This document shows, one piece after another, positions 17,152 to 26,036 of a stretch of DNA of 64,000 nt. Every line of letters starts with the position of its first letter. The stretch's first letter is position 1. Source of the DNA: Enterococcus alishanensis (lineage in GTDB: Bacteria > Bacillota > Bacilli > Lactobacillales > Enterococcaceae). The stretch covers positions 401,352 through 465,351 of the forward strand of contig NZ_JAHUZB010000004.1 of assembly GCF_019218635.1 (NCBI RefSeq), in the 5' to 3' direction. Made by a program: the position numbers and the translations under genes. The notes below the pieces were generated by a model, which worked only from the letters and a program-made list of their open reading frames with translations, was not told where the DNA came from and searched no databases.

Positions 17152-19166
17152 TATTCATTCTCTCCTTTTGCTAAAATAGTTAGTATTTCTTCTTTTGTTT
17201 CGGCATTTAATAAAGCTTCTAAGTTTTCTTTGTCTGACAATAGTTTGGTCAAACTCGATAGTGCCCGCAGATGAGCTTCGTTATCAACAGCAGCTAAACA
17301 AACGAACAATTGAATCGCATGTTTTTCATCATCGACAAGTAAAACAGGTTCTTTGACTTTCAATAAAGACATCCCGATTTCCTTCACGCCATCTTCAGGA
17401 CGAGCATGGGGTAAAGCAATACCTTTACCAATGTGAATGAAAGGTCCATATTGCTTTACCTTATCAATCATTGCGGTAATATAGCTTTCCTCAATTTTTT
17501 CTTTCTCTAATAATGGTTCTGCCGTTAAGCGAATCGCTTCTTCCCATCCTAATGGCTGATCACTGATTTGAATCATGTCTTCGGTAATTAATTCTGTTAA
17601 CATAGGGCGGCGGTCCTCCTTCTTCTCAATCATTCGATTCATCTTTTTATTTAAAACCTTGTATAATTTTTCTTTGGTTACTCCTTTTTTGATTTCAATA
17701 TAAGGTAGTAACGCATCCACAATTTCTTTTGCACTAGGTAGTGAAAAACCAGGAATCAATAATTCTTGTTGCACCCGATTGATCAATTGATTTTTTTCCA
17801 GTTGCGACATTAAAGGTTTAACGACATAAACTTGTTTGTTGCTTTCAATATTTATCGTCGAAAAAATCACATCGTAACTTTCTTCTGAAATACTTTGCAG
17901 CTGATCGACTGAGTTGGATGCTTTAAAATGAATCGTTGGAAACATTTTATTTAATTCTGTCTGCAAAATTAATGAAGAACTGATGCCATTAGGACAAACA
18001 ATCAAGCCACGAATTTCTTCTTGAACCGCTTCCTCTTTCTGTCGAGCTACTTCACCACCAAATAAAATCGAGAAAAAGCCAACCTCTTCTTCAGGTATTT
18101 CTCTTTCTGCTAATTTTTCTAGTGGTAGCAATGCTTCTTTAGTAAAACGATAGATTTCTGCATATTCCATTTGAATATTTTCAATTAAGACATTTGGTAA
18201 ATAAAACCCATTTCTGATACGAAAATATGCTGGTACCAAGTGATAAAACAAATTCATCAACAATTCGCGAAAATTTGAAAAACCAATCGCTGATAAATTT
18301 TCCATCCGATGAATGATTTCAGCCGAGCAACTTAATAATTGATCCAGTTGAATGTCTTGAATTTCGCCCTGAGTGACAGTCATCAAAATAATGGTTAAAT
18401 AATCAAGCTCGTTTAAATGGGCTTGGTCAAAAAAATTTTGATAAATTTGTTCACTGGCATGATACGCAGTCAGTGAGCGCACCAATTGCCGATCGGTTAA
18501 AGGTGCTAATTGTGAATCAGCCATTCGTTTAGCAGAAAAAGCTAAAAATACAGCAACTTCATCAATCCGACTAGGTACGATTTCTAAACCAACTAGCTGA
18601 CTTTTTTCTTGAATGGTATCGCGCCAAGCAGCATAAAGACTTAAATCTTGTTGATTCAGCCAATACAGCAGGCCAAATTTACCACTGCTACTTTGTAATA
18701 AAAAGGCAACACAGTTTTTGGCAAAACGACGAATTGCTTCTTCTTCACCAGAAGCCAGAAATCCTTCTTTACGAGAATAAGTCAATGCCAATTTTTCCTT
18801 TTCCAATAGATTACGCAATTTTTTTATATCAGCAATTGCTGTCCCTTTGGAAATCTCTAGAAAGTCTTGAAAGTGAAACAACGACAATTCTTCATACTGG
18901 GAATAACTCATTAAAAATATTAAAGAGCGTCGTTCTTCCTCGCTGTAAGCTTCCATTGGTTCTTGGCTTATTAAATTTGCCCATTGTCTTGGTGTGACAG
19001 CTGGTACGAAAAATTTATCTTCTACAGTTGACTCTTGTTTAATTGGTAACTTCTTCAATTGCTGCTGAACTTCTTTGGCAGACAGGCCTGTCTGAATTTG
19101 CGCTTCGTTCAATGTAACGTAACAATTGGCTTTTTGGGATAGGAGATAACTTAATTTGTAATGCAT
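17151..19166 (-). CDS. BglG/MtlR-type PTS-regulated activator with EIIB-like and EIIA domains
   Basis: This 671-residue regulator has N-terminal helix-turn-helix domains (about 1-150), two PRD segments (about 180-380), an EIIB-like domain (LIVCPNGISSSLILQTEL, Cys about 392) and a C-terminal EIIA of the fructose/mannitol type (GKGIALPHARPEDG, phospho-His in LPHAR). It probably activates its own operon according to PTS phosphorylation and may also supply the EIIA for the EIIB/EIIC pair, since no separate EIIA is encoded. The ATG follows GGAGGTGAGGAG. It is the first gene of a five-gene operon. Confidence 0.87.
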   Translation of the reverse strand: MHYKLSYLLSQKANCYVTLNEAQIQTGLSAKEVQQQLKKLPIKQESTVEDKFFVPAVTPRQWANLISQEPMEAYSEEERRSLIFLMSYSQYEELSLFHFQDFLEISKGTAIADIKKLRNLLEKEKLALTYSRKEGFLASGEEEAIRRFAKNCVAFLLQSSSGKFGLLYWLNQQDLSLYAAWRDTIQEKSQLVGLEIVPSRIDEVAVFLAFSAKRMADSQLAPLTDRQLVRSLTAYHASEQIYQNFFDQAHLNELDYLTIILMTVTQGEIQDIQLDQLLSCSAEIIHRMENLSAIGFSNFRELLMNLFYHLVPAYFRIRNGFYLPNVLIENIQMEYAEIYRFTKEALLPLEKLAEREIPEEEVGFFSILFGGEVARQKEEAVQEEIRGLIVCPNGISSSLILQTELNKMFPTIHFKASNSVDQLQSISEESYDVIFSTINIESNKQVYVVKPLMSQLEKNQLINRVQQELLIPGFSLPSAKEIVDALLPYIEIKKGVTKEKLYKVLNKKMNRMIEKKEDRRPMLTELITEDMIQISDQPLGWEEAIRLTAEPLLEKEKIEESYITAMIDKVKQYGPFIHIGKGIALPHARPEDGVKEIGMSLLKVKEPVLLVDDEKHAIQLFVCLAAVDNEAHLRALSSLTKLLSDKENLEALLNAETKEEILTILAKGENE

Positions 19167-19193
19167 CTCCTCACCTCCTGACGTAAGTATAAA

Positions 19194-19209
19194 ATGGAAA
19201 CGGTTGAAT
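19194..19209 (-). promoter_or_regulatory. Candidate cre site at the PTS/transketolase operon promoter
   Basis: ATGGAAACGGTTGAAT matches the CcpA cre consensus with one mismatch. It lies between TATACT (a likely -10, minus strand, next to 19183-19188) and the upstream region, so CcpA binding would block the promoter in glucose. Confidence 0.45.
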
Positions 19210-19390
19210 TTCGATGATTGTTCAGTACAAATTGCTTTTCAAAAAAACAAAAGATTGTACCGAACATAAAAATATTTAATAAATAAGAAAAATTTTCACC
19301 ATAAAAATGACTGACTTATTAAATTTAAAAGCCACATCAAATGTGATTTTAGCTTATTTTCACAAACTTAAAAAGACGTTTTTTTTGCAC

Positions 19391-19417
19391 AAAAAAAACG
19401 GACTCGTCAAAAGTCCG
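19391..19417 (-). terminator. Intrinsic terminator of the 19429 gene
   Basis: The stem CGGACT/AGTCCG (19399-19404 and 19412-19417) is followed by eight T on the minus strand. About 180 bases between it and the PTS operon hold only the AT-rich promoter region. Confidence 0.75.
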
Positions 19418-19428
19418 TCATACAATGA

Positions 19429-19737
19429 TTATAATTGTTCTTCTGTTGCAAAATCCGTTTCATAAGGTTGTCCAGTGTAAATAAACTTGTTGGAAACAGA
19501 AGCTTCCATGTCATTTGCCACCAACTCTTTTCTAAAAGGAAAAGTTATTGTTTTACCACTAATCGTTAAATCAGCTTCCAAAACATAAGTTAATTCATCT
19601 TTTTCAGCATTATCAATTGCATTTAACTGCTTCAAAACATCATCAATCACTGCTTGCTGATCGAAATTTAATTCTTTCACTGCCTTTTTGTAATCCTCAA
19701 AAAAAGCATCTTGTCCTTCAAAATAATTTAAAATCAT
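19429..19737 (-). CDS. Hypothetical protein
   Basis: This protein of about 102 residues (MILNYFEGQDAFFEDYKKA) is acidic and soluble, with no membrane or signal segment. A helical N-terminal half and a strand-rich second half (YVLEADLTISGKTITFPFRK) can be seen. The start at 19737 is chosen because AGGGGG lies upstream and the earlier ATG at 19809 lies inside the neighbour. It follows the 19761 gene by 23 bases and probably shares its transcript. No family recognised. Confidence 0.65.
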   Translation of the reverse strand: MILNYFEGQDAFFEDYKKAVKELNFDQQAVIDDVLKQLNAIDNAEKDELTYVLEADLTISGKTITFPFRKELVANDMEASVSNKFIYTGQPYETDFATEEQL

Positions 19738-19760
19738 GGTTTTTCCCCCTAAAATATTAA

Positions 19761-20159
19761 TTAGTTCGTTAAATCTAGTTGTCCGTCTTTGGTTTGAAAC
19801 ACAGGCCAACTGCCGACTAATTCTAGGCGAATCGCTGGAAGTTCATTATCTTTTAAAAGTATCAGCAAATTTTTGACCAGAGCCGTCTGATAATCCAAGT
19901 GTTCATCGGGCATCAAAATTAAATCCTGATCTAATGCTTGTTGATAGACTGCATTTTCTTGTTGCCATTTTTTTAAAATTGTTTTGACAATTCGTTCCAT
20001 TTTTCGCGTTAGTTTGGCTTGATTGTTTAAATTATAAGCGACTTGTCCTTCATCAAAGGCAAATGTCAAATAAACTAACGGTACTGTTGAAACAGGTTTT
20101 TTAGGCGAAACATAGAAAAATTCAGCTTCTAATAAATTGAAAGATAGTGTCAGTTCCAT
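19761..20159 (-). CDS. Hypothetical protein
   Basis: This 132-residue soluble protein is unrecognised. It starts with a strand-rich section (MELTLSFNLLEAEFFYVSP), has a basic helical stretch (KLTRKMERIVKTILKKWQQE) and ends in another strand section. AGAGGGAATCT precedes the ATG. It forms a two-gene unit with 19429. Confidence 0.65.
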   Translation of the reverse strand: MELTLSFNLLEAEFFYVSPKKPVSTVPLVYLTFAFDEGQVAYNLNNQAKLTRKMERIVKTILKKWQQENAVYQQALDQDLILMPDEHLDYQTALVKNLLILLKDNELPAIRLELVGSWPVFQTKDGQLDLTN

Positions 20160-20216
20160 AGATTCCCTCTTTTCTTATGGTCATTATAGCATCATCGAAG
20201 GAAAAACTGCTGAATT

Positions 20217-21098
20217 TTAAATCGTGACTGTCACCGCTGCTGCAGCCAAGATTAAAAGCAGCCCGATGATCGTTACCCGCATTTCTTTTTTGGTTTTCTT
20301 TTGACCCAAGAACCAAATACCAGTCAGTGTCGCTAAGACTACCGAAGTTTGTGACAAGATAAAGCCAGTTGCCAAACCATTCATATCTGGTTGAGCTGAA
20401 ATAAGATACGTCAACGCTGCAAAAGCAAAGAAGAAGCCAGAGAAAATATGTTTATATGAAACACTTTCTTTAAAAGCTGATTCTTCTTTAAAGGATAAGA
20501 AAATCGCATAAACGACTGCCACAATCACCATACCAATCGCTTGTGGTAGAAAAGCATGCATCCCATCTAAGTTAGTTGCTTGAGGTGCTGCTGAATAAGC
20601 CCAATAACCAATTTCACCAATTAATAAAATGATGACTGCTTTTTTTAATTTACCAGCATCTGCTGAAGTCCGATCTTCTGACCAAACAGTTAAATAAGCA
20701 CCCACAATAATGACTACTAAAGCCAAACCACCAATGATTTTTGCCATCATTCCCGGCCAGTCACCTAAAGCAAAAACGCCCCATAAAGAAGCACCTAACA
20801 ACTGGAATGCCGTTGTAATTGGCATCGCCCGTGATGAACCTATTAATCTAAATGATTGGAACGTAATAATTTGTGCTGTTGCCCAGCCGACACCAGATAA
20901 AATTGCAAAAAATAAATCTCGACCGCCTGGAAAAGCTAGCCCTTGTACTAAGGAAAAAACCATGGCAAAAATTAAAGTTCCCAGAGTTGAACCTAAAATT
21001 TGATTAACAGGACGCCCACCAATTTTTGAAGCAATCGTGGGATAAAGTCCCCAACCTAATAACGGACCTAAGCCAATTAATATTGCTAATGTGTTCAT
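20217..21098 (-). CDS. rbsU: Ribose uptake protein RbsU (GRP family)
   Basis: This 293-residue protein has ten hydrophobic helices and the glucose/ribose porter features GPLLGWGLYPTIASKIGG at the N-terminus and QTSVVLATLTGIWFLGQKKT near residue 260. RbsU-type permeases take up unphosphorylated ribose in lactobacilli and enterococci without an ABC system. It is the last gene of rbsKDU, 18 bases after rbsD, which fits the role: uptake, anomer change, phosphorylation. Confidence 0.88.
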   Translation of the reverse strand: MNTLAILIGLGPLLGWGLYPTIASKIGGRPVNQILGSTLGTLIFAMVFSLVQGLAFPGGRDLFFAILSGVGWATAQIITFQSFRLIGSSRAMPITTAFQLLGASLWGVFALGDWPGMMAKIIGGLALVVIIVGAYLTVWSEDRTSADAGKLKKAVIILLIGEIGYWAYSAAPQATNLDGMHAFLPQAIGMVIVAVVYAIFLSFKEESAFKESVSYKHIFSGFFFAFAALTYLISAQPDMNGLATGFILSQTSVVLATLTGIWFLGQKKTKKEMRVTIIGLLLILAAAAVTVTI

Positions 21099-21116
21099 AA
21101 ATATTTCCTCCTAAAT

Positions 21117-21512
21117 TTAAAAGACGACGCCGCTTTCCAAAATAATATTGGCAAACGGACTCATTTCTCCAGTACGAATAAAGGCATGAACTTGATGTAA
21201 ATTTTTCTTCATTTCACTATGAGGAATAAAACTGATTGGCATTTCGGGCAAGCGTTCTTTGATTTGGTTTAACACAGTTGGATTTTCCGTTTTAATTTCT
21301 TCAGCCAAATAAATTCGTTGAATTTCCAATTCCGCCAAGACATTATCTAGTACATCCATAAAACTTGGAATCCCATTGGTTACTGCTAAATCAATTTTTT
21401 CAGTGGTCATTGGGACTGGCATCCCAGCATCACCAATACTTAACGTATCGAAATGACCCATTTGACTAATTACTCGTGATATATCTGAATTAATTACTTT
21501 AGTTTTTTTCAT
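21117..21512 (-). CDS. rbsD: D-ribose pyranase
   Basis: This 131-residue protein interconverts pyranose and furanose forms of ribose so that ribokinase can use it. The RbsD signatures are visible: [19 protein letters not shown] (His about 20) at the start and a C-terminal [15 protein letters not shown]. It sits 11 bases after rbsK and 18 before rbsU. Confidence 0.93.
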   Translation of the reverse strand: MKKTKVINSDISRVISQMGHFDTLSIGDAGMPVPMTTEKIDLAVTNGIPSFMDVLDNVLAELEIQRIYLAEEIKTENPTVLNQIKERLPEMPISFIPHSEMKKNLHQVHAFIRTGEMSPFANIILESGVVF

Positions 21513-21523
21513 TTTTCAATCTC

Positions 21524-22432
21524 CTATTTCTCAATTTCGTTTTGATATGGAATTGATGGCTGTGCACCAAAGCGTTGCACAGTAATCGCTGAAGCATGGT
21601 TTCCAAAGGTAATTGCTTCGACTAAATTACTAAAATCCTTTTTCAAAATACTGCTTAAAGCGCCAATAAAAGTATCACCAGCTGCGGTGGTGTCAACTGC
21701 TTTAACTTTCATTGCTGGCACAATCCCACTTTTCCCATCAAAGTGATAAAAAGCTCCTTTGCTGCCAACAGTAATAATCACTACAGCTATCCCTAAATCG
21801 TGTAATTGATTGGCTGCTTCAGTCATGCTAGCTTCATCGGTGATAGTGATACCCGTCAAAATTTCTGTTTCCGTTTCATTTGGCACAATCATATCAGTAA
21901 CTTTTAATAATTTTTCCGGTACTTTTGCCAACGCTGGAGCTGGATTTAAAATTGTTTTTACGCCAGCTGCTTGCGCGATTTCAAAAGCTTGGACAGTACT
22001 TTCTACAGCGCTTTCAAACTGGGCAATCACGAAATCACTTGCTTCAATCAGTTCTCTTTGGGCTAGAACATCTTCCGGCGTAAAGGCATCGTTGGCACCA
22101 GAATGAATAATAATATTATTTTCTCCCGTTTCATCAACAGTGATGAACGCTTGACCCGTCACTTGATTTTCTAAAACTTGTACCCCTGCTAACTCAATTT
22201 CTTCTTCAGACAAAAGTTCCTTCATAACAGTACCGGCTGCATCGTTGCCAATTGCACCAATAAAATTAGTTTTCGCTCCTGCACGTTTAGCCGCGACAGC
22301 TTGATTAGCACCTTTACCACCACCGGCTGTATATAATTCTTTCGTATGAATTGTTTCTCCTGGTTTTGGCATATGGTCCACTCGTAAATTCGTATCCAAG
22401 TTAATACTTCCAACTACCGTAATCGTATTCAT
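21524..22432 (-). CDS. rbsK: Ribokinase
   Basis: This 302-residue PfkB-family kinase makes ribose 5-phosphate from ribose and ATP. Visible motifs are the N-terminal GGKGANQAVAA (about 38-48) and the C-terminal anion hole DTTAAGDTFIGAL (catalytic Asp in GD). It is the first gene of rbsKDU and lies 27 bases from the large palindromic operator. Confidence 0.94.
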   Translation of the reverse strand: MNTITVVGSINLDTNLRVDHMPKPGETIHTKELYTAGGGKGANQAVAAKRAGAKTNFIGAIGNDAAGTVMKELLSEEEIELAGVQVLENQVTGQAFITVDETGENNIIIHSGANDAFTPEDVLAQRELIEASDFVIAQFESAVESTVQAFEIAQAAGVKTILNPAPALAKVPEKLLKVTDMIVPNETETEILTGITITDEASMTEAANQLHDLGIAVVIITVGSKGAFYHFDGKSGIVPAMKVKAVDTTAAGDTFIGALSSILKKDFSNLVEAITFGNHASAITVQRFGAQPSIPYQNEIEK

Positions 22433-22458
22433 TTTGTAAAAACCACCTTTATTTAGTT

Positions 22459-22493
22459 CGAATTAAAACGTTTTATTAAAACGTTTTAATTCG
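22459..22493 (-). promoter_or_regulatory. RbsR operator overlapping the rbsKDU promoter
   Basis: A near-perfect palindrome spans 22459-22493 and is built from two TAAAACGTTTTA cores 13-14 bp apart, the LacI/CcpA-type half-site arrangement. On the minus strand TTGGCA and TAATAA about 16 bp apart overlap it, so RbsR binding would block the polymerase. CcpA could also bind the AACGTT cores. Confidence 0.78.
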
Positions 22494-22526
22494 TTGCCAA
22501 AAATATAGCACACCTTGAAAACAATT

Positions 22527-23531
22527 TCAAGAGAACGATTTCAAGGGTGCTGTAGATTTTCTTAGTTTTAATTGTACAGGTAGCATTATTTCGTCCCAAG
22601 CTTTATCTGGCTGAGCAATTCTTTCTAATAATAATTGAGCAGCTGTTTCGCCAATCTTCAAAACGGGCTGAGCCACAGTTGTTAATTCAGGCGTTACATA
22701 CGCCGCCATATCAATATTGTCATAACCGACAATACTATAATCGTCAGGGATTTTTTTTCCGGCTTCCTTTAAGCCGTAATATAAACCAAAAGCAATCTCA
22801 TCATTAATCGCAAAAATACCGGTCACTTTGCTGGATAAAACTTTTGGTACAGCCGCTTGTCCGCCAATCTTTGATAAACTGGCATCAATCACTTCCAAAT
22901 TGGTTCCATAAATGGAGCGAAAACCAGCTAACCTCGTTTGGATATTTTCTGTTGCTGTTTTAGGCAACACGACCGCTACTTGCTGATGCCCTAAGTCTTT
23001 TAAATGCTGGGCAGCGATTTTTCCGCCAGTAAAATCATCCGACAAGACCGCATCACTAAATCCTTCAGCTTTCTTTTGATCCAAAACAATAAAAGGTCGA
23101 TTTTTTTGACGTAAATTTTGGTTAATCGCTTCATTGGAAATGGCTGAACTGGCAATAATAAAACCATCTACGCCACGACGACTTAATTCTTCTAAATAAG
23201 CACTTTCCCGCTGATCATCAGAATCGGCATTACATAGAATCGTTACAAAATTTTCTCGATATAATATTTTTTCAATACCTGAAAGTAAAGTGCCAAAAAA
23301 AGGATTAGTAATGTCTGGGACCAAAACACCAATGGTTTTACTCTTTTTTACAATCATCCGACGGGCAAAATAATCTGGTTCATAATTTAGTGCTTTTTTG
23401 GCAGCTATAACTTTTTCCACCGTCTTAGGACTAAATTTATCATCATTGCCATTTAATATTTGGGAAACGGTCGCAATCGAAACGCCCGATTGTTTGGCTA
23501 CGTCTTTAATAGTAATTTTTTTATTAGTCAT
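22527..23531 (-). CDS. rbsR: LacI-family ribose operon repressor
   Basis: This 334-residue regulator has a LacI helix-turn-helix (TIKDVAKQSGVSIATVSQIL, residues 6-25) and a periplasmic-binding-type ligand domain (KTIGVLVPDITNPFFGTLLS). It lies directly upstream of the ribose operon and ends in a hairpin that overlaps its stop codon (CCTTGAAA with TTTTCAAGG). Binding of ribose would release the operator at 22459. Confidence 0.88.
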   Translation of the reverse strand: MTNKKITIKDVAKQSGVSIATVSQILNGNDDKFSPKTVEKVIAAKKALNYEPDYFARRMIVKKSKTIGVLVPDITNPFFGTLLSGIEKILYRENFVTILCNADSDDQRESAYLEELSRRGVDGFIIASSAISNEAINQNLRQKNRPFIVLDQKKAEGFSDAVLSDDFTGGKIAAQHLKDLGHQQVAVVLPKTATENIQTRLAGFRSIYGTNLEVIDASLSKIGGQAAVPKVLSSKVTGIFAINDEIAFGLYYGLKEAGKKIPDDYSIVGYDNIDMAAYVTPELTTVAQPVLKIGETAAQLLLERIAQPDKAWDEIMLPVQLKLRKSTAPLKSFS

Positions 23532-23641
23532 GATTTCTCCTCGCTTAAAATACTCCTTATTTTCGCATGAATATTCTTGTCTGTAAACTTGTCAAAAGAT
23601 GGTATTTCTTCTATACTGCTAGAAGCATAAAGGAGTATCGA

Positions 23642-24559
23642 ATGAAAAAAAAGATAAAAATTATTTTAATTAGTTTAGTTGCATTGATTGTTGTCGTTTT
23701 AATTGGCGCCGGAAACTACTTTTACAATTACGCTGTCGTTCCTTCAGAAAAAGATTTTTTAAGCAGCGGTAACACTGAAGTAAGCGACTCACAAAAATGG
23801 TTTGACAATAAAGAAAATCGAACCACCTGGCAATTAAAAGCCAGCGACGGTTTAAAACTTTCAGCAATTTACTTACCAGCTGAAAATGCTAAAAAAACAG
23901 CAATTATAGCCCATGGTTATATGGGAAATGCTGAAGACATGGCTGACTATGCCAAGATATACCATGATTTAGGCTACAATGTTTTAACCCCAGATGCTCG
24001 CGGCCATGGTAAAAGCGCTGGCGATTATATTGGCTTCGGTTGGGACGAACGAAAAGATTACCAACAGTGGATTCAACAAGTTTTGAAAAAAAATGCCGCA
24101 GATCAAGATATTGTTCTTCACGGCATCAGCATGGGTGCCGCGACTGTCATGATGACTAGTGGCGAAAAATTACCACAGCAAGTAAAAGCAATTGTTGAGG
24201 ATTGTGGTTACACTTCTGCTAATGCTGAATTGAGCTATCAATTGAAAGATATGTTTAATCTACCTGCATTTCCACTAATCCCTGTGACTAGTTTAGTAAC
24301 TAAAGTCAGAGCAGGCTATTTTTTTGGTGAAGCTGACGCTCTTAAACAACTGGCTAAAAATGAACGCCCAATGTTGTTTATCCATGGTGATGCAGATAAA
24401 TTTGTGCCCTTTTCCATGTTAGACCAAAATTACCAAGCAACTAAAGGTCCTAAAGAAAAATATGTAGTGAAAGGCGCTGCCCATGCACAAGCCTTTTCAA
24501 AAAACCCTGAAAAATATCAAGCAACAGTTGCAGAATTTTTAACCAAATATGTCAAATAA
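23642..24559 (+). CDS. Alpha/beta hydrolase with N-terminal membrane anchor
   Basis: This protein of about 305 residues starts with a basic-hydrophobic anchor (KKKIKIILISLVALIVVVLI) and continues as an alpha/beta hydrolase: oxyanion HGYMGNAEDM, nucleophile elbow GISMGAATV (Ser), Asp in FIHGDADKFVP and His in GAAHAQAF. This resembles serine aminopeptidase S33/BAAT-like proteins of Firmicutes such as YqkD. The start at 23642 is chosen because AAGGAG lies upstream; the longer frame from 23567 overlaps the rbsR promoter. Substrate unknown; it probably faces the cell surface. Confidence 0.82.
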   Translation: MKKKIKIILISLVALIVVVLIGAGNYFYNYAVVPSEKDFLSSGNTEVSDSQKWFDNKENRTTWQLKASDGLKLSAIYLPAENAKKTAIIAHGYMGNAEDMADYAKIYHDLGYNVLTPDARGHGKSAGDYIGFGWDERKDYQQWIQQVLKKNAADQDIVLHGISMGAATVMMTSGEKLPQQVKAIVEDCGYTSANAELSYQLKDMFNLPAFPLIPVTSLVTKVRAGYFFGEADALKQLAKNERPMLFIHGDADKFVPFSMLDQNYQATKGPKEKYVVKGAAHAQAFSKNPEKYQATVAEFLTKYVK

Positions 24560-24563
24560 AAAA

Positions 24564-24603
24564 ACATTGAAGCTAGCATTATATATTGCAGCTTCAATGT
24601 TTT
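24564..24603. terminator. Bidirectional terminator
   Basis: AAAACATTGAAGCT pairs with AGCTTCAATGTTTT around a 12-base loop. It serves the hydrolase (+) and the sorbitol regulator (-), which converge here. Confidence 0.8.
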
Positions 24604-24622
24604 CTGTTAATAGAATCAAATT

Positions 24623-25585
24623 TTATTCTTCGCTGCTGTCAGTTTTTTCTAGTAAAAATTCAGCGATTTCTGTTGTTACAGCAATCATATTGATTAATTG
24701 ATGTTGAATCGCTACATAAAGCGCTGATTTTTTAGATTCTTCGTGACAAATTGCAGCGATTTTATCAATTTTTTTCAACTCTGTTAAATTTACGCCAATA
24801 ACATTTTCATTGATCCGACTATCTACTTCCTCGCCATTACGATCAAAGAAACGAGAATTAATATCTCCCACTGTATGGACTGATTTTAAATCCGCCAAAG
24901 CAGCTGGATTTAAATAACCGATTTCCGTCATCGTATTTTTAGTTGAGAAAGGATCTGCAATCCCTACTAGCGCAAGATCTACCTTGCATCCTTCAGCCAA
25001 AACTTCTTTAATTAAAGAATTCTCGATTAAACTTGTTTTGACTTCATGATTATCAACTAAAGCCGGCGCATAAAGATACAGACTACGACCTCTAATTTTA
25101 CGAGCCAAATCATAGGCCAGCTGATTTGAGTGAACATCAACATGATCAGGACCCATCCCACCAATTAATGGCACGATCATCGTTTCAGGACTATTTTCAT
25201 AAGGGAATTCATCCACAAAACGCCGCAACATTTTCCCCCACGAAATACCGATTTTATTTGCTTGATCAATGTCTCGTTTAAAGGAGGAAATAGCCGTTTG
25301 CACCAAAATTTTCTCGACTTCATTTTCTCTGATATTGTTTGTGTCTAGCACGACTGCTCGTTTTAACCCGAATTTTTTTTCTAAGCTTAATTCCAGCTCT
25401 GCTGAGTAAGCACTTTCACTTTTTATGTAAATGTCAACAATTCCTTCTTTTTTTGCATCATTCAAATATTTTGAAACCAGCGACCGAGAAATCCCCATTT
25501 TCTTGGCAATATCCGACTGTTTCAAATCCTCTTTATGATACATTGTGGCAACTCTAACTAAATCCCGATTCATTTGTTCATTCAT
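24623..25585 (-). CDS. SorC-family sugar-binding transcriptional regulator
   Basis: This protein of about 320 residues has a helix-turn-helix (LKQSDIAKKMGISRSLVSKYLNDA) and a large sugar-binding domain with GGMGPD and the LVGIADP motif. It is the last gene of the sorbitol-type PTS operon and the probable controller, binding the paired boxes at 29390-29420. The start at 25585 follows AAGGGGG; the extra upstream residues in the long frame have no signal. Ligand is probably the phosphorylated product. Confidence 0.83.
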   Translation of the reverse strand: MNEQMNRDLVRVATMYHKEDLKQSDIAKKMGISRSLVSKYLNDAKKEGIVDIYIKSESAYSAELELSLEKKFGLKRAVVLDTNNIRENEVEKILVQTAISSFKRDIDQANKIGISWGKMLRRFVDEFPYENSPETMIVPLIGGMGPDHVDVHSNQLAYDLARKIRGRSLYLYAPALVDNHEVKTSLIENSLIKEVLAEGCKVDLALVGIADPFSTKNTMTEIGYLNPAALADLKSVHTVGDINSRFFDRNGEEVDSRINENVIGVNLTELKKIDKIAAICHEESKKSALYVAIQHQLINMIAVTTEIAEFLLEKTDSSEE

Positions 25586-25652
25586 TTTTATTGACCCCCT
25601 TCCAAAACAGCAAAAGTGAGACAACGATTGCCTCACCTCACCATATTTTCTT

Positions 25653-26009
25653 TTATAAAAATTCGATTACTTCGCCAATTTCAACTGTTTCAGGATAACT
25701 ACTTGGACTAATAATAATCGCACCTGGTAAAATTTCGCCAATCTCATCACGGAAATAAATCGAGATATGACCTAATTCTTCGAAGTTTGCATTAGCTTGA
25801 GAGCCAACTGCGGCAATTTTATATTCTTGACTACCAAATTTAATAAGGCCACCAACTTTCAAGGCATCCTGTGGTTTTTCTTCAAATTCATGAATGACAC
25901 AAATATCTCTCAATTCAGCCGTTGCTTCTGGGCCAAATAAAATAATCAATTTTTCTTCGGCAAATGCTTCTACCATTGAACCAATTTCAGTTACTTTTGT
26001 TTTTACCAT
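25653..26009 (-). CDS. srlB: PTS glucitol/sorbitol EIIA
   Basis: This 118-residue protein matches the GutA/SrlB EIIA family (KLIILFGPEATAELRDICVIHEF, with the likely phospho-His in VIHEF, and KVGGLIKFGSQEYKIAAVG). It passes phosphate from HPr to EIIB. It lies 27 bases after srlE in the operon. Confidence 0.9.
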   Translation of the reverse strand: MVKTKVTEIGSMVEAFAEEKLIILFGPEATAELRDICVIHEFEEKPQDALKVGGLIKFGSQEYKIAAVGSQANANFEELGHISIYFRDEIGEILPGAIIISPSSYPETVEIGEVIEFL

Positions 26010-26036
26010 GAGAATCCCTCAATTTCTTTTAAATTT

